A DNA stretch of 64,000 bases from Nonomuraea sediminis (GTDB taxonomy: Bacteria; Actinomycetota; Actinomycetes; Streptosporangiales; Streptosporangiaceae). Below the pieces are notes generated by a model. The model was not told the origin of the DNA. It saw nothing but the letters and a program-made list of their open reading frames with translations, and did not search any database. The DNA lies in contig NZ_JAHDTI010000004.1 of assembly GCF_018531495.1 (NCBI RefSeq), positions 682,001 through 746,000 on the forward strand, written 5' to 3'. The translations under genes were made by a program, and so were the position numbers. Shown here piece by piece: positions 1-8,215 of the stretch (position 1 is its first letter; each line of letters starts with the position of its first letter).

Positions 1-84
1 AGCGTGGTCTTCGAGCTGACCACGCTCGTCGGCTACTACAGCACCCTCGCCCTCCAGCTCCGCGTCTTCCGCGTCCCCGGGTAG
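1..84 (+). CDS. C-terminal end of a carboxymuconolactone decarboxylase-like protein (partial)
   Basis: Only the last 27 codons lie in the window; the frame is open from base 1 to a TAG at 82-84. The segment FELTTLVGYYSTLALQL followed by RVFRVPG resembles the final helix of carboxymuconolactone decarboxylase/AhpD-like proteins, small alpha-helical proteins of ring-cleavage or peroxide metabolism. The active-site region is outside the window, so the family call rests on one short helix. It converges on the FAD monooxygenase, with 4 bases between the two stop codons. Confidence 0.45.
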   Translation, partial: SVVFELTTLVGYYSTLALQLRVFRVPG

Positions 85-88
85 GCCC

Positions 89-1294
89 TCAGCGGCGGGC
101 GAAGGCCGGGGCGTGTTCGGGACGCGGGCCGTACGCGATCAGGCGTGAAGGGATCTGCCGGAACCCCGGCACGTGCCTGATCAGGAACAGCAGCGAGCGC
201 GGCGGCCCGCTGCGGCGGCCCTCGAACGCGGCGACGAACAGCACCCGCTGCAACAGCCGCTGCGCCGCCTGCACCACCACGGTCGGCGGCCACCTGCGCC
301 GCTGCACCCTGGCCAGGTCGCGCACCGTGACGTTCCCCCGGCGCAGCGGCCTGGCGAGCAGCGCGGCGGCGGCGACAGCGTCCTGGAAGGCGAGGTTGAT
401 GCCCACCCCTCCGGCGGGCGACATGGCGTGCGCCGCGTCGCCGATGAACAGCAGCCCGTCGGAGTACCAGCGGCGCAGCCGGTTGAGCCGGACGTCGAGC
501 AGGTGCACGTCGTCCATGCTCGCGATGTGATCGACCCGGTCGGCGAAGCGGGGCATCAGCAGCCGGATCCGCTCACGGAACCGCTCCACCCCTTCTGCCC
601 GCAGCCGCGCGTCCCGGCCCTTCACGGTGAAGAAGGCGATCTGGTAGTAGTCCTCCCGCACCAGGCAGACCCCGGCCTCCTCGCCGCGGAAGTCGACGCG
701 CAGCGCCGCGATCTCCTCTCGCTCGCCCTCGAACCGCGGCAGCCGGAACCACCACGTGTCGAACGGCACGGGGAACTCCCGCGGCGGCGCCTCGCGCAGG
801 ATCGAGTTGCGGCCGTCGCAGGCCACGGTCAGGTCCGCGCGCAGGTCGCCGCGGTTCGTGCGGACGCCGACCACCCTGCCGCGCTCGCGCAGCAGCCCGG
901 TCACCTCGGTGCTCATCCGCAGCTCGAACGACGGCTCGCGCCGCCCGGCCTCGGCCAGGAAGTCCAGCAGGTCCCACTGGGGGACCATCGCGATGTAGTT
1001 GTACGGCGCGGGCAGCCGGCCGAAGTCCGTCAACGTCACCCGCCCGCCCTCGGGGACGGGCGCCGACAGATCCCCCAGCCGGCTCTGGGGCAGCTCGCGG
1101 AACCCCTTGCCCAGACCCAGCTCGTCGAGCAGCCGGATCGTGGAGGCGTGCACGGTGTCGCCACGGAAGTCGCGCAGAAAGTCCTTGTGCTTCTCCAGTA
1201 CGGTCACCCGGATCCCGGCCCTGGCGAGGAGCAGCCCCAGCATCATCCCCGCAGGGCCGCCTCCGGCGATGGCGACCGTCGTCCTGTCGGTCAT
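89..1294 (-). CDS. FAD-dependent aromatic-hydroxylase-type monooxygenase
   Basis: 401 aa, the length of a PHBH-fold flavin monooxygenase. The three family motifs are present: dinucleotide-binding GGGPAG at residues 11-16, the DG motif (ACDGRNS) near 160, and the GD motif (FIGDAAHAMSPAGG) near 286, which holds FAD and gates the active site. Such enzymes hydroxylate aromatic or polyketide-like substrates with NAD(P)H and O2. ATG at 1294 is chosen because GAGG lies 6 bases upstream; a TTG four codons earlier is also in frame. A 20-bp perfect palindrome covers the leader, suggesting repression by a small dimeric regulator. The substrate cannot be read from sequence. Confidence 0.85.
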   Translation of the reverse strand: MTDRTTVAIAGGGPAGMMLGLLLARAGIRVTVLEKHKDFLRDFRGDTVHASTIRLLDELGLGKGFRELPQSRLGDLSAPVPEGGRVTLTDFGRLPAPYNYIAMVPQWDLLDFLAEAGRREPSFELRMSTEVTGLLRERGRVVGVRTNRGDLRADLTVACDGRNSILREAPPREFPVPFDTWWFRLPRFEGEREEIAALRVDFRGEEAGVCLVREDYYQIAFFTVKGRDARLRAEGVERFRERIRLLMPRFADRVDHIASMDDVHLLDVRLNRLRRWYSDGLLFIGDAAHAMSPAGGVGINLAFQDAVAAAALLARPLRRGNVTVRDLARVQRRRWPPTVVVQAAQRLLQRVLFVAAFEGRRSGPPRSLLFLIRHVPGFRQIPSRLIAYGPRPEHAPAFARR

Positions 1295-1304
1295 GTCATG
1301 CCTC

Positions 1305-1324
1305 AATTCATCCGTTGATGAATT
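1305..1324. promoter_or_regulatory. Perfect 8+4+8 palindrome in front of the monooxygenase
   Basis: AATTCATC-CGTT-GATGAATT, perfect 8-bp arms around a 4-base centre, 10 bases upstream of the ATG at 1294 in the monooxygenase reading direction. It is AT-rich in very GC-rich DNA. The shape suits a TetR-, MarR- or PadR-type dimer. No regulator gene is adjacent inside the window; one may lie to the left. Confidence 0.6.
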
Positions 1325-1420
1325 TCTCTCCTATGAGCGTACGCCCCGAACCGCCGCAGATCCACCCACCTCCCGCGTCGTCGCTGAGGGCGGCCGGGGG
1401 GATCGGGGGAGAATCCTGGG

Positions 1421-2127
1421 ATGAGGATCACGGCGCAGGAGCTCAACCGGGCCACGCTCGGCAGGCAGATGCTGCTGGGGCGGGAGGCGGCCGGGGTGAC
1501 CGACGGCGTCCGGCGGGTGGTGGCGTTGCAGGCGCAGCAGGCCGCCTCGCCGTACATCGCGCTGTGGAACCGGCTCGAGGGGTTCGATCCCGCCGAGGTG
1601 GATGCCGCCTTCGCCGGCCGTACGGTCGTCAAGGCGACGTTGATGAGGATCACGCTGCACGCGGTGCACGCCGACGACTACGGGACCTTCCGCGAGGCGG
1701 TGCAGCCGACGCTGCGCAGCGCGCGGCTCCACGACCGCCGCTGTACGACGTTCCCGGCGCGCCGCGCCCGCCTGCGGACACACCCGCCCCGCCCAGGCTG
1801 ATGGCCATGTGGGACAGCGTCCTGCTCGCCCACCACGACCGCGGCCGCGTCATCCCGCCCGGCTACCGCAAGCTGGTGGCCAGGTCGAACGGCGACGTGC
1901 TGCCGACGCTGCTGGTCGACGGCTACGTCGCTGGCGTGTGGCGCCCGGTCGTCGGCGGCATCGAGGCCACCGCCTTCCACCGCCTCCCGGCCGGGGCCTG
2001 GGACGGGCTGGCCGCCGAGGCCCATGCGCTGCTCGCCCTGCTGGCCGTCCGCGAGCCCCGCGTCTACCGCCGCTACGACCGCTGGTGGGACGGCCTGCCC
2101 GCCGCCGAGGTGCGCGTCCTTGCCTGA
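1421..2127 (+). pseudogene. Winged-helix DNA-binding-domain (HTH_42-type) gene with internal deletion
   Basis: The N-terminal part reads in frame from ATG 1421 (MRITAQELNRATLGRQMLL, VVALQAQQAASPY) to about 1735. The C-terminal part reads in another frame from about 1738 to the stop at 2127 (LYDVPGAPRPPADTPAPPR, then LLAHHDRGRVIPPGYRKL and WWDGLP near the end). Both halves look like one actinobacterial winged-helix DNA-binding-domain family, whose members are about 350-390 aa. Here only about 235 codons remain, so roughly 130 codons are missing at the junction and the frame is broken. Some relatives are DNA glycosylases or repair-linked proteins. Its 3' end overlaps the convergent membrane-protein gene. 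Confidence 0.75.
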
Positions 2128-2671
2128 AGAGCGCGGCGGCGGTAGTACTGCACGGTCAGCAGCCCGAGCAGCGGCCCCCAGGCGGCCAGCGGCCAGTACA
2201 TGACGTTGAAGACCACCGTCTGCCATCCGTGCGTGATCAGCCCGCTCGGATCCCCGTTGAGCTTCAGGCCGAAGCTTCCCATGACCATCGAGTACGGGAA
2301 GACCATCAAGACGATCGCGCCGAGGCCCGCGGGGACGACGGCGGCCGGCACCGGCACCCGGCGACCGCCCAGCCGGGGATCCACCGCGGCCACACCTCGC
2401 CCCACTGGCTGACCAGCCCCACGGTGAGGAACGCCGCCGCCTCGCTGACCACGCTGAGCGCGAGAATGTAGGCCCACCCGCCGTCGAACCCCTCGCCGGG
2501 AGGCGTCGGACCGTACTCCAGCAACGGCACCTCGAGGATGAACCCCGCGATCCGCCACAGCCCGGAGGGCAGCACGAGCAGCGGGGTGGCGTAGGCGGCC
2601 AGCACGGCCCAGCGGGGCACGCCCGCCGCGGTCCGGCCGTGCAGCCTCGTCATGATGGTGTGCGCGGACAT
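2073..2671 (-). pseudogene. Multi-pass membrane protein of unknown function, frameshifted
   Basis: Starts at ATG 2671 with GAGGAG 6-7 bases upstream (MSAHTIMTRLHGRTAAGVPRWAVL). Four or five hydrophobic segments are visible: AVLAAYATPLLVLPSG, ILALSVVSEAAAFLTVG, GLGAIVLMVFPYSMVMG and VMYWPLAAWGPLLGLLTV. The frame is lost near 2370-2385: WPRWIPG is followed in the next frame by LGGRRVPVPAAVVPAGLG, which continues the protein naturally. A one-base deletion explains this. It may be a genuine decay or a base-call error in a G/C run; read-level data would tell. The function is unknown. The tail overlaps the convergent winged-helix relic by 55 bases. Confidence 0.6.
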
Positions 2672-2797
2672 GGGGATCTCCTCGTATCGCCGGCTCGTCC
2701 CCAAGATCGCAGTCACCCCGAGGCCCGCTCATCCCCCGCGAGAGGGCATGCCCTCCCCAACGAGGGGGAGCGACCCCTTTCTGTCGGGGCGGCTGAG

Positions 2798-2803
2798 TAT
2801 CCT
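2798..2803 (+). promoter_or_regulatory. Candidate -10 element (TATCCT) for a leaderless start
   Basis: TATCCT ends 7 bases before the GTG at 2811, the spacing expected if transcription begins at or next to the start codon. No Shine-Dalgarno sequence is visible in that gap. Confidence 0.4.
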
Positions 2804-2810
2804 CTGCCGC

Positions 2811-3209
2811 GTGCCTTCACCCACAGCCCAGCGCCTCGGCGTCGTCCCGTCCGTGTTCGCCGTGGAGCACGTGCCCCACGCCACCTTTCCCGAGGACGAC
2901 GAGTGGATCGCCCTGGTCCGCGCCCCTGAGGGCCTCACGATCGTGCGCGAGACCTGGCCCACCGGCTCGGGCGAGCGCTGGATAGGCCTGTACGGCGGAG
3001 CCAGCGCCCACGGTCTGGACGCCCCCGGCATGCTGGCCGCCGTGGTGGGCCCCCTGGCGGAAGCCGCCATCCCGGTGTTCGTGGCCTCCACCTACCACGC
3101 CGACCTGGTCCTGGTCCCCGACCACCGCATCGACGAGGCCATCACCGCCCTGGAGTCCGCCGGCCACTCGGTGGACACCACCCACCTCAAACCCCGCCCC
3201 ACCCCCTGA
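2811..3209 (+). CDS. ACT-domain-like small protein
   Basis: 132 aa from GTG 2811. The protein (SVFAVEHVPHATFPEDDEW, TIVRETWP, then LAEAAIPVFVASTYHADLV and LVPDHRIDEAITALESAGH) looks like two tandem ACT-type beta-alpha-beta units. It matches the actinobacterial ACT-domain family related to CASTOR-like amino-acid sensors. The probable role is binding of an amino acid or small ligand; no catalytic residues are evident. The frame extends upstream, but the beta strand beginning GVVPSVFAV and a -10-like TATCCT 7 bases before the GTG favour this start. The gene stands alone. Confidence 0.65.
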   Translation: MPSPTAQRLGVVPSVFAVEHVPHATFPEDDEWIALVRAPEGLTIVRETWPTGSGERWIGLYGGASAHGLDAPGMLAAVVGPLAEAAIPVFVASTYHADLVLVPDHRIDEAITALESAGHSVDTTHLKPRPTP

Positions 3210-3755
3210 CCCACCCCAGTCCGACGCCACCGGATCGAGACGCCCTGACGACCAGCTGCGGACGCTTCTAGACGGGCCACCCGGTGCATCGCCGCCCTGG
3301 ACGCACGCGGGCTCCAGGTCGAGGAGCCCGAACCGGTGCTGTACGTCGCGAGACGGTCGCGGGGGCGTGGCCCTTCTTCGGCGTCGGGGAGACTCCCGGT
3401 GAGCACCCGAGCATCGGATCCGGCGCAGGCCAGCGCGCTGTAGCCGCGCGGTGGCCGTGCTCGCTTCCGCGGCGGCCGACCGGCACTCGGTGGCCGTGCT
3501 CGCTTCCGCGGCGGCCGTGCTCGCCTCCGCGGCGGCTGACCGGCATGCGGCGGCCGTGCTCGCCTCCGCGGCGGCCGACCGGCATGCGGCGGCCGTGCTC
3601 GCCTCCGAGTGCCGGTCGGCCGGCGCGCACGGCCCGTGCGCACGGCCGACGCGCACTGGAGCCTGGGCCGGGTGAGAGTGGCGTGGTGGGAGACGGCTGG
3701 CGCGTGTTCCCGGAGGGTGGTCTCTCCTCGTGGGTAGGTGTCGGGGTTCTTGCTG
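3210..3755. other. Intergenic region with a coding relic and a minisatellite
   Basis: No convincing intact gene. At 3271-3443 the plus strand reads CIAALDARGLQVEEPEPVLY followed by VARR, then a stop; this resembles the C-terminus of a class I methyltransferase but has no start or core, so it is at best a relic. A 39-bp tandem array follows (3451-3621). The rest to 3755 shows no recognisable signal. Confidence 0.5.
3451..3621. repeat. 39-bp tandem repeat array
   Basis: Three 39-bp units (3451-3489, 3511-3549, 3550-3588), a 21-bp partial unit between the first two and a partial last unit. The core is GCGGCCGTGCTCGCCTCCGC followed by GGCGGCCGACCGGCATGCG. Units differ by a few bases. 39 is a multiple of 3, so several frames stay open through the array, which produces spurious reading frames rich in Ala or Arg/Pro. 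Confidence 0.85.
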
Positions 3756-4751
3756 TCAGGCGGACTCGCGGAGGATGAGTTCGGTGGGGAGGATGACGGG
3801 TGGGGTGGGGGCGCCTTCCAGGTGGGTGAGGAGGAGGGCGACCATGGCGGCCGCCTGTTCGGTCACCGGGTGGCGGATGGTTGTCAGGGGTGGGTCTGTG
3901 TACTTGGCGGCTTCTATGTCGTCGAAGCCGATCACCGCCACGTCGTCGGGGACTCGGCGGCCCGCCTGGCGGAGGGACTGGAGGGCGCCTACGGCCATGA
4001 GGTCGTTGGCGACGAAGACCGCGTCCAGGGCGGGGTCGTCGTGCAGGAGCTGGCGCATGGCCACCGCGCCCGACTCGCGGGTGAAGTCGCCCACCGCGAC
4101 GATCGAGCGGCGGTCGGAGTCGCGCAGGACGTTGCGGTAGCCCGTCAGGCGGTCCTGGCCGCCGATCATGTCCTGGGGTCCCGCGATCGTGGCGATGCGG
4201 CGGCGGCCCAGCTCCACCAGGCGCCGCACGGCCGTCTCGGCGCCGCCCACGTTGTCGTTGTCGACGTAGGGGATGTCGACGGGTACGGCGGGCCTGCCGT
4301 ACGAGACGACGGGGACGCGCAGGCGGGCCAGTGCGGCGGGGAGCGGGTCGGCGCCGTGCATCGAGATGAGCATCGCCCCGTCGACGTGACCGCCGGCGAT
4401 GTAGCGCTCCACGCGGGCGTGGCTGCGTGCTGAGGAGGCGAGCATGAGCACGACCTGCTTGTCGGCGGCCTCCAGCTCGATGCTGGCCGAGCGGATCACG
4501 GTGGCGAACAGCGGGTCCTCGGAGAAGACGCGGGTGGGCGGCTCGGAGACGACCAGCGCGATCGAGTCCGTGCGCTGGGTGACCAGGCTGCGGGCCGCCG
4601 AGTTGGGGACGTAGCCGAGCTCGTCGATGGCGTGCAGGACGGTCTCGCGGATGTGCGGTGCCACGGTCGACAGGCCGTTGACGACCCGGGACACGGTTGC
4701 GCGCGATACCCCGGCACGGGCGGCGACCGCCTCCAGCGTGGGCCGCTTCAT
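3756..4751 (-). CDS. LacI-family transcriptional regulator (paralogue 1)
   Basis: 331 aa. The N-terminal LacI helix-turn-helix is complete (TLEAVAARAGVSRATVSRVV, residues 5-24) with the hinge-helix region YVPNSAARSLV. The periplasmic-binding-protein-like sensor follows, with FVANDLMAVGALQSLRQAG and the family signature VIGFDDIEAA. ATG 4751 is used because the protein then begins directly with MKRPTLEAVA. It is about 85% identical by eye to the LacI protein at 5077-6075 and lies just downstream of the glycoside operon on the same strand, separated by 325 bases of repeats. It probably binds a GAGAGCGCTCTC-type operator, as its twin may. A recent duplication is the simplest origin. Confidence 0.93.
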   Translation of the reverse strand: MKRPTLEAVAARAGVSRATVSRVVNGLSTVAPHIRETVLHAIDELGYVPNSAARSLVTQRTDSIALVVSEPPTRVFSEDPLFATVIRSASIELEAADKQVVLMLASSARSHARVERYIAGGHVDGAMLISMHGADPLPAALARLRVPVVSYGRPAVPVDIPYVDNDNVGGAETAVRRLVELGRRRIATIAGPQDMIGGQDRLTGYRNVLRDSDRRSIVAVGDFTRESGAVAMRQLLHDDPALDAVFVANDLMAVGALQSLRQAGRRVPDDVAVIGFDDIEAAKYTDPPLTTIRHPVTEQAAAMVALLLTHLEGAPTPPVILPTELILRESA

Positions 4752-5076
4752 CTCGCGATCCCACGGAGGGTGAGAGGAGCCACGGCAGGAGCCTAGCCGC
4801 CACCGCCCCCCACGCCGCACCCCAGAACCACCGACCACCCAGGCGAGCCCCACAACGCTGCACGCGTGCCCCGGAAACGCTGAGCGCCGGGGATCCGGAA
4901 GCGCCGAGCGCCACGGGCGCGATCCGGGACGTCGAGCGTCACCGGCGTGACCGGGAACGCTGATCGCCGGGGGCGCGATCCGGGACGTCGAGTGTCGCGG
5001 GCGTGACCGGGAACGTTGAGCGCGGGGGGCGCGATCCGGGGGTGCTGAGTGCCGCGGGCTGTGACGGGGGAGCGGG
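4752..5076. other. Spacer between the two LacI genes
   Basis: 325 bases between paralogous regulators. It holds the 56-bp tandem repeats at 4921-5040 and no gene. No GAGAG-type operator is seen here, so paralogue 1 may be transcribed by read-through from the operon or from a weak promoter I cannot identify. Confidence 0.5.
4921..5040. repeat. 56-bp tandem repeat, two full copies and a partial
   Basis: The word GATCCGGG recurs at 4921, 4977 and 5033, exactly 56 bases apart. Each unit contains GACGTCGAG then GTGACCGGGAACG. The copies diverge by several bases and the third is partial. Related, more degraded words (CGGAAACGCTGAGCGCCGGG) precede the array at about 4872. Confidence 0.75.
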
Positions 5077-6075
5077 TCAGGCTGAGTCGCGGATGATGAG
5101 TTCGGTGGGGAGGATGACCGGGGTGCCGGGGTGGCCGTCGAGTAGGTCGAGGAGCAGGCGGACCATGGCGGCGGCCTGCTCCGGGATCGGGTGGCGGACG
5201 GTGGTGAGCGCGGGCTCGGTGAACCTGGCGGCCTCGATGTCGTCGAAACCCACCACGGCCACGTCGTCCGGCACCCGGCGCCCAGCCTGCCGCAGCGACT
5301 GCAGCGCCCCGATGGCCATCAGGTCGTTGGCCACGAACACCGCGTCGAGCGCCGGATCGTCGCCGAGCAGCTGCCGCATCGCCACGGCCCCCGACTCGCG
5401 GGTGAAGTCGCCGACCGCCACGATCGAGCGCCGGTCGGAGCCGTTGAGCACGTTGCGGTAGCCGGCGAGCCGGTCCTGCCCGCCGATCATGTCCTGCGGC
5501 CCGGCGATGGTGGCGATCCGCCGCCGGCCGGAGGCCAGCAGGTGCCGCACGGCCGCCTCGGCGCCGCCCACGTTGTCGTTGTCGACGTAGGGCAGATCGA
5601 CGGGTACGGCGGGCCTGCCGTACGACACGACGGGCACGCGCAGGCGCGACAGGGCGGCGGGCAGGGCGTCGGCGCCGTGCATCGAGATGAGCATGACGCC
5701 GTCGACGTGCCCGCCGGCCACGTAGCGCTCGACCCTGGTGTGGCTGCGGGAGGAGGAGACCAGCATGAGAATGACCTGCTTGTCGGCCGCCTCGAGCTCC
5801 ACGCTGGCCGAGCGGATCACCGTGGAGAACAGCGGGTCCTCGGAGAAGACCCGGGTGGGCGGCTCGGAGACGACCAGCGCCACCGAGCCCGTGCGCTGGG
5901 TGACCAGGCTGCGCGCGGCCGAGTTGGGCACGTAGCCCAGCTCCTGCACCGCGCGCAGCACGGCGTCGCGGATGTGCGGCGCCACCGTGGGCCGGCCGTT
6001 GACGACCCGGGAGGCGGTCGCCCTGGACACCCCGGCCCTGACGGCGACCGCCTCCAGCGTGGGGCGCTTGATCAC
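5077..6075 (-). CDS. LacI-family transcriptional regulator (paralogue 2), last gene of the beta-glucoside operon
   Basis: 332 aa from a GTG at 6075 (V-I-K-R-P-T-L-E). The GTG shares bases with the TGA of the beta-glucosidase (GTGA), so translation is coupled. The HTH (VAVRAGVSRATASRVVNGRP), the sensor domain and VVGFDDIEAA are intact. In cellobiose-type operons of actinomycetes (CebR family) a LacI repressor binds a palindrome in front of the binding-protein gene. The two GAGAG(A/C)GCTCTC-like sites at 10461 and 10527 fit that role for this protein or its twin. A C-to-R/P change after VVNG relative to paralogue 1 (GRPT versus GLST) sits next to the recognition region. Confidence 0.93.
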   Translation of the reverse strand: MIKRPTLEAVAVRAGVSRATASRVVNGRPTVAPHIRDAVLRAVQELGYVPNSAARSLVTQRTGSVALVVSEPPTRVFSEDPLFSTVIRSASVELEAADKQVILMLVSSSRSHTRVERYVAGGHVDGVMLISMHGADALPAALSRLRVPVVSYGRPAVPVDLPYVDNDNVGGAEAAVRHLLASGRRRIATIAGPQDMIGGQDRLAGYRNVLNGSDRRSIVAVGDFTRESGAVAMRQLLGDDPALDAVFVANDLMAIGALQSLRQAGRRVPDDVAVVGFDDIEAARFTEPALTTVRHPIPEQAAAMVRLLLDLLDGHPGTPVILPTELIIRDSA

Positions 6076-7415
6076 GGCCCGTTCCCCGCGATCACGTCGC
6101 GGTACCACAGGGCGGAGTCCTTCGGAGTCCTGGCCTGCGTGGCGTAGTCGACGTGCACCAGCCCGAACCGTTCGTCGTAGCCGAAGGCCCACTCGAAGTT
6201 GTCCAGCAGCGACCACACCAGGTACCCGCGCACGTCGGCGCCCGCCTCGATGGCGTGCCCGACCTCCCGCAGGTGCTCGGCGAGGTAGGCGATCCGGTCG
6301 TCGTCGTGCACCCGGCCGCCGTCCACCACGTCGTCGAAGGCGGCCCCGTTCTCGGTGACCATGAAGCCGACCTCGGGGTAGTCCCGCGACAGCCGTACCA
6401 GCAGCCTGGACAGGCCGTCGGGGACGATCGGCCAGCCCATCGCCGTGGTCGGCGCGTCGGCCGCGGCGAACCTGATGCCCTCGGAGCCGGGCCAGGCCAG
6501 GTCGGCGGGTTCGCCGGGAGCGGCCTGCACCACGCACGGGTTGTAGTAGTTGATCCCGACCAGGTCGATCGGCGTGCTGATGATCTCCAGGTCGCCGTCG
6601 CGTGCCTCGTGCCGGATCTCGTCGGGATACCTCCCGCGCAGCACCGGGTCGAGGAAGCGGCGGGTCAGCAGCGCGTGGATGCGGTCCACGGCCGCCGCGT
6701 CCGCCTCGCCCGGCACCGAGGCGGGGTCGTTGACCTGCGCGGGGGTCAGCACGGGAGCCGAGTTGACGACCAGCATGAGGCTGCGCGCCCCGAGCTCGCG
6801 CAGCCTCCCCGCGGCCAGCCCGTGGGCGAGCAGCAGGTGGTGGGCCGCCCGCTCGGCGTCGTCGGCGTCCTTGCGCCCCGGCGCGTGCACGCCGTTGCCG
6901 TAGCCGAGGAAGGCCGACACCCACGGCTCGTTCAGCGTCGTCCAGTGCTCGACGCGGTCTCCCAGCCTGTCGTGTACGGCTACCGCGTAGTCGGCGAAGC
7001 GGTAGGCGGTATCCCTGAGCGGCCACCCGCCCCGGTCTTCGAGAGCCTGGGGAAGGTCCCAGTGATAGAGCGTCACATACGGCGAAATTTCGGCCTCTAG
7101 GAGTGCGTCTACGAGCCTGTCGTAGAAGGCGAGGCCTTTCGGATTTGCCGGACCTGTGCCGTCGGCCTGGATGCGCGGCCAGGCCACCGAGAACCGGTAG
7201 GCCTTCAGCCCGAGCTCGCGCATCAGCCGCACGTCGGACCGGTAGCGGTGGTAGTGGTCGCAGGCCACGTCCCCGGTGTGGCCCATCGCGACGTTGCCGG
7301 GGGTGCGGGAGAAGGTGTCCCAGATCGACGGGCCGCGCCCGTCCTCGTCGACCGCCCCCTCGATCTGGTAGGAGGCCGTGGCGGCACCCCAGACGAAGCT
7401 TTCCGGAAATTTCAT
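6072..7415 (-). CDS. Family 1 glycoside hydrolase, beta-glucosidase
   Basis: 447 aa, full length for GH1. The acid/base glutamate is in TLNEP (Glu163) and the nucleophile in VTENGAAF (Glu355). The N-terminal FVWGAATASYQIEGA signature and YLVWSLLDNFEWAFGY near the C-terminus complete the TIM barrel. There is no signal peptide, so it acts in the cytoplasm on imported cello-oligosaccharides or aryl/alkyl beta-glucosides. It is fourth in a five-gene operon. Its ATG (7415) overlaps the upstream permease stop and its stop overlaps the lacI start, both by 4 bases. The arrangement parallels cebEFG-bglC. Exact substrate preference cannot be told from sequence. Confidence 0.95.
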   Translation of the reverse strand: MKFPESFVWGAATASYQIEGAVDEDGRGPSIWDTFSRTPGNVAMGHTGDVACDHYHRYRSDVRLMRELGLKAYRFSVAWPRIQADGTGPANPKGLAFYDRLVDALLEAEISPYVTLYHWDLPQALEDRGGWPLRDTAYRFADYAVAVHDRLGDRVEHWTTLNEPWVSAFLGYGNGVHAPGRKDADDAERAAHHLLLAHGLAAGRLRELGARSLMLVVNSAPVLTPAQVNDPASVPGEADAAAVDRIHALLTRRFLDPVLRGRYPDEIRHEARDGDLEIISTPIDLVGINYYNPCVVQAAPGEPADLAWPGSEGIRFAAADAPTTAMGWPIVPDGLSRLLVRLSRDYPEVGFMVTENGAAFDDVVDGGRVHDDDRIAYLAEHLREVGHAIEAGADVRGYLVWSLLDNFEWAFGYDERFGLVHVDYATQARTPKDSALWYRDVIAGNGP

Positions 7416-8215
7416 CCCTTAACGGCTCCTTGCATGATTCCGCCAATGATCTGCCTGCCGAACAGCGCGAAGACCACCACCAGCGGGAGCGTCCCGAGCG
7501 CCGTGCCCGTCAGCCCCAGCACGTAGTCGTTGACGTAGCCGCTGGCCAGGGTCGACAGCGCCACCTGGACCGTCGGATTGTCGGGGGTGAGGACGACCAG
7601 CGGCCAGAAGTAGTCGTTCCAGGCCGACATGAACGTCAGCATCCCCAGCACGGCCGCCGCCGGCCGGGCGGCCGGGATCACCACGTGCCAGAACAGTCCC
7701 CACGTCGTGCACCCGTCGACCCGCCCCGCCTCGAGCAGCTCGGTCGGCAGCGCCCTGGACAGGTACTGCGTCATGAAGAACACGCCGAACGCGTTGACCA
7801 GCGCGGGGACGATCAGCGCGTAGGTGGTGCCGGTCCACTCCAGCTTCACCATCAGCATGTACAGCGGGATGATCCCGAGCTGGGTGGGCACCATCATGGT
7901 CGCCACCGTGATCAGCAGCAGCGCGTTCCTGCCGCGGAAGCGCAGCTTGGCGAAGGCGAAGCCGGCCAGCGTGGAGAAGAACATCACCGCGACCGAGATC
8001 GAGCCCGCCACCAGGACCGAGTTCGCCAGCGCCAGCGCGAACGGCACGGTGTCGAACACCCGGGCCACGTTGGCCAGGAAGTTCCCGCCCGGCCACAGCG
8101 GCGGCGGCACCTCGGCCAGCGCCGAGTTGTGGCGCGAGGCCACCACCACGCTGTAGTACAGCGGGAAGGCGGAGAAGAAGGCCACCGCGATCAGCGTCAG
8201 ATAGCGCAGTCTCAT
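7412..8215 (-). CDS. Sugar ABC transporter permease (MalG type)
   Basis: 267 aa, six hydrophobic segments. The cytoplasmic EAA loop (LEAGRVDGCTTWGLFWHVVI, continuing PAARPA) contacts the ATPase. It pairs with the permease encoded immediately upstream; starts and stops overlap by ATGA at both ends. No ATPase gene is in the operon, so a shared MsiK-like ATPase encoded elsewhere is expected, as in other actinobacterial CUT1 sugar importers (established for MsiK; inferred here). Confidence 0.93.
   Translation of the reverse strand: MRLRYLTLIAVAFFSAFPLYYSVVVASRHNSALAEVPPPLWPGGNFLANVARVFDTVPFALALANSVLVAGSISVAVMFFSTLAGFAFAKLRFRGRNALLLITVATMMVPTQLGIIPLYMLMVKLEWTGTTYALIVPALVNAFGVFFMTQYLSRALPTELLEAGRVDGCTTWGLFWHVVIPAARPAAAVLGMLTFMSAWNDYFWPLVVLTPDNPTVQVALSTLASGYVNDYVLGLTGTALGTLPLVVVFALFGRQIIGGIMQGAVKG

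Noticed and set aside
173..1318. A 381-codon plus-strand frame across the FAD monooxygenase
   Set aside because: It mirrors the monooxygenase gene, which has all three family motifs and a ribosome site; the mirrored frame has none.
4749..4853. Upstream start for LacI paralogue 1, 34 codons longer
   Set aside because: The extra residues are Gly/Arg-rich, unlike LacI proteins, whose HTH starts within the first few residues.
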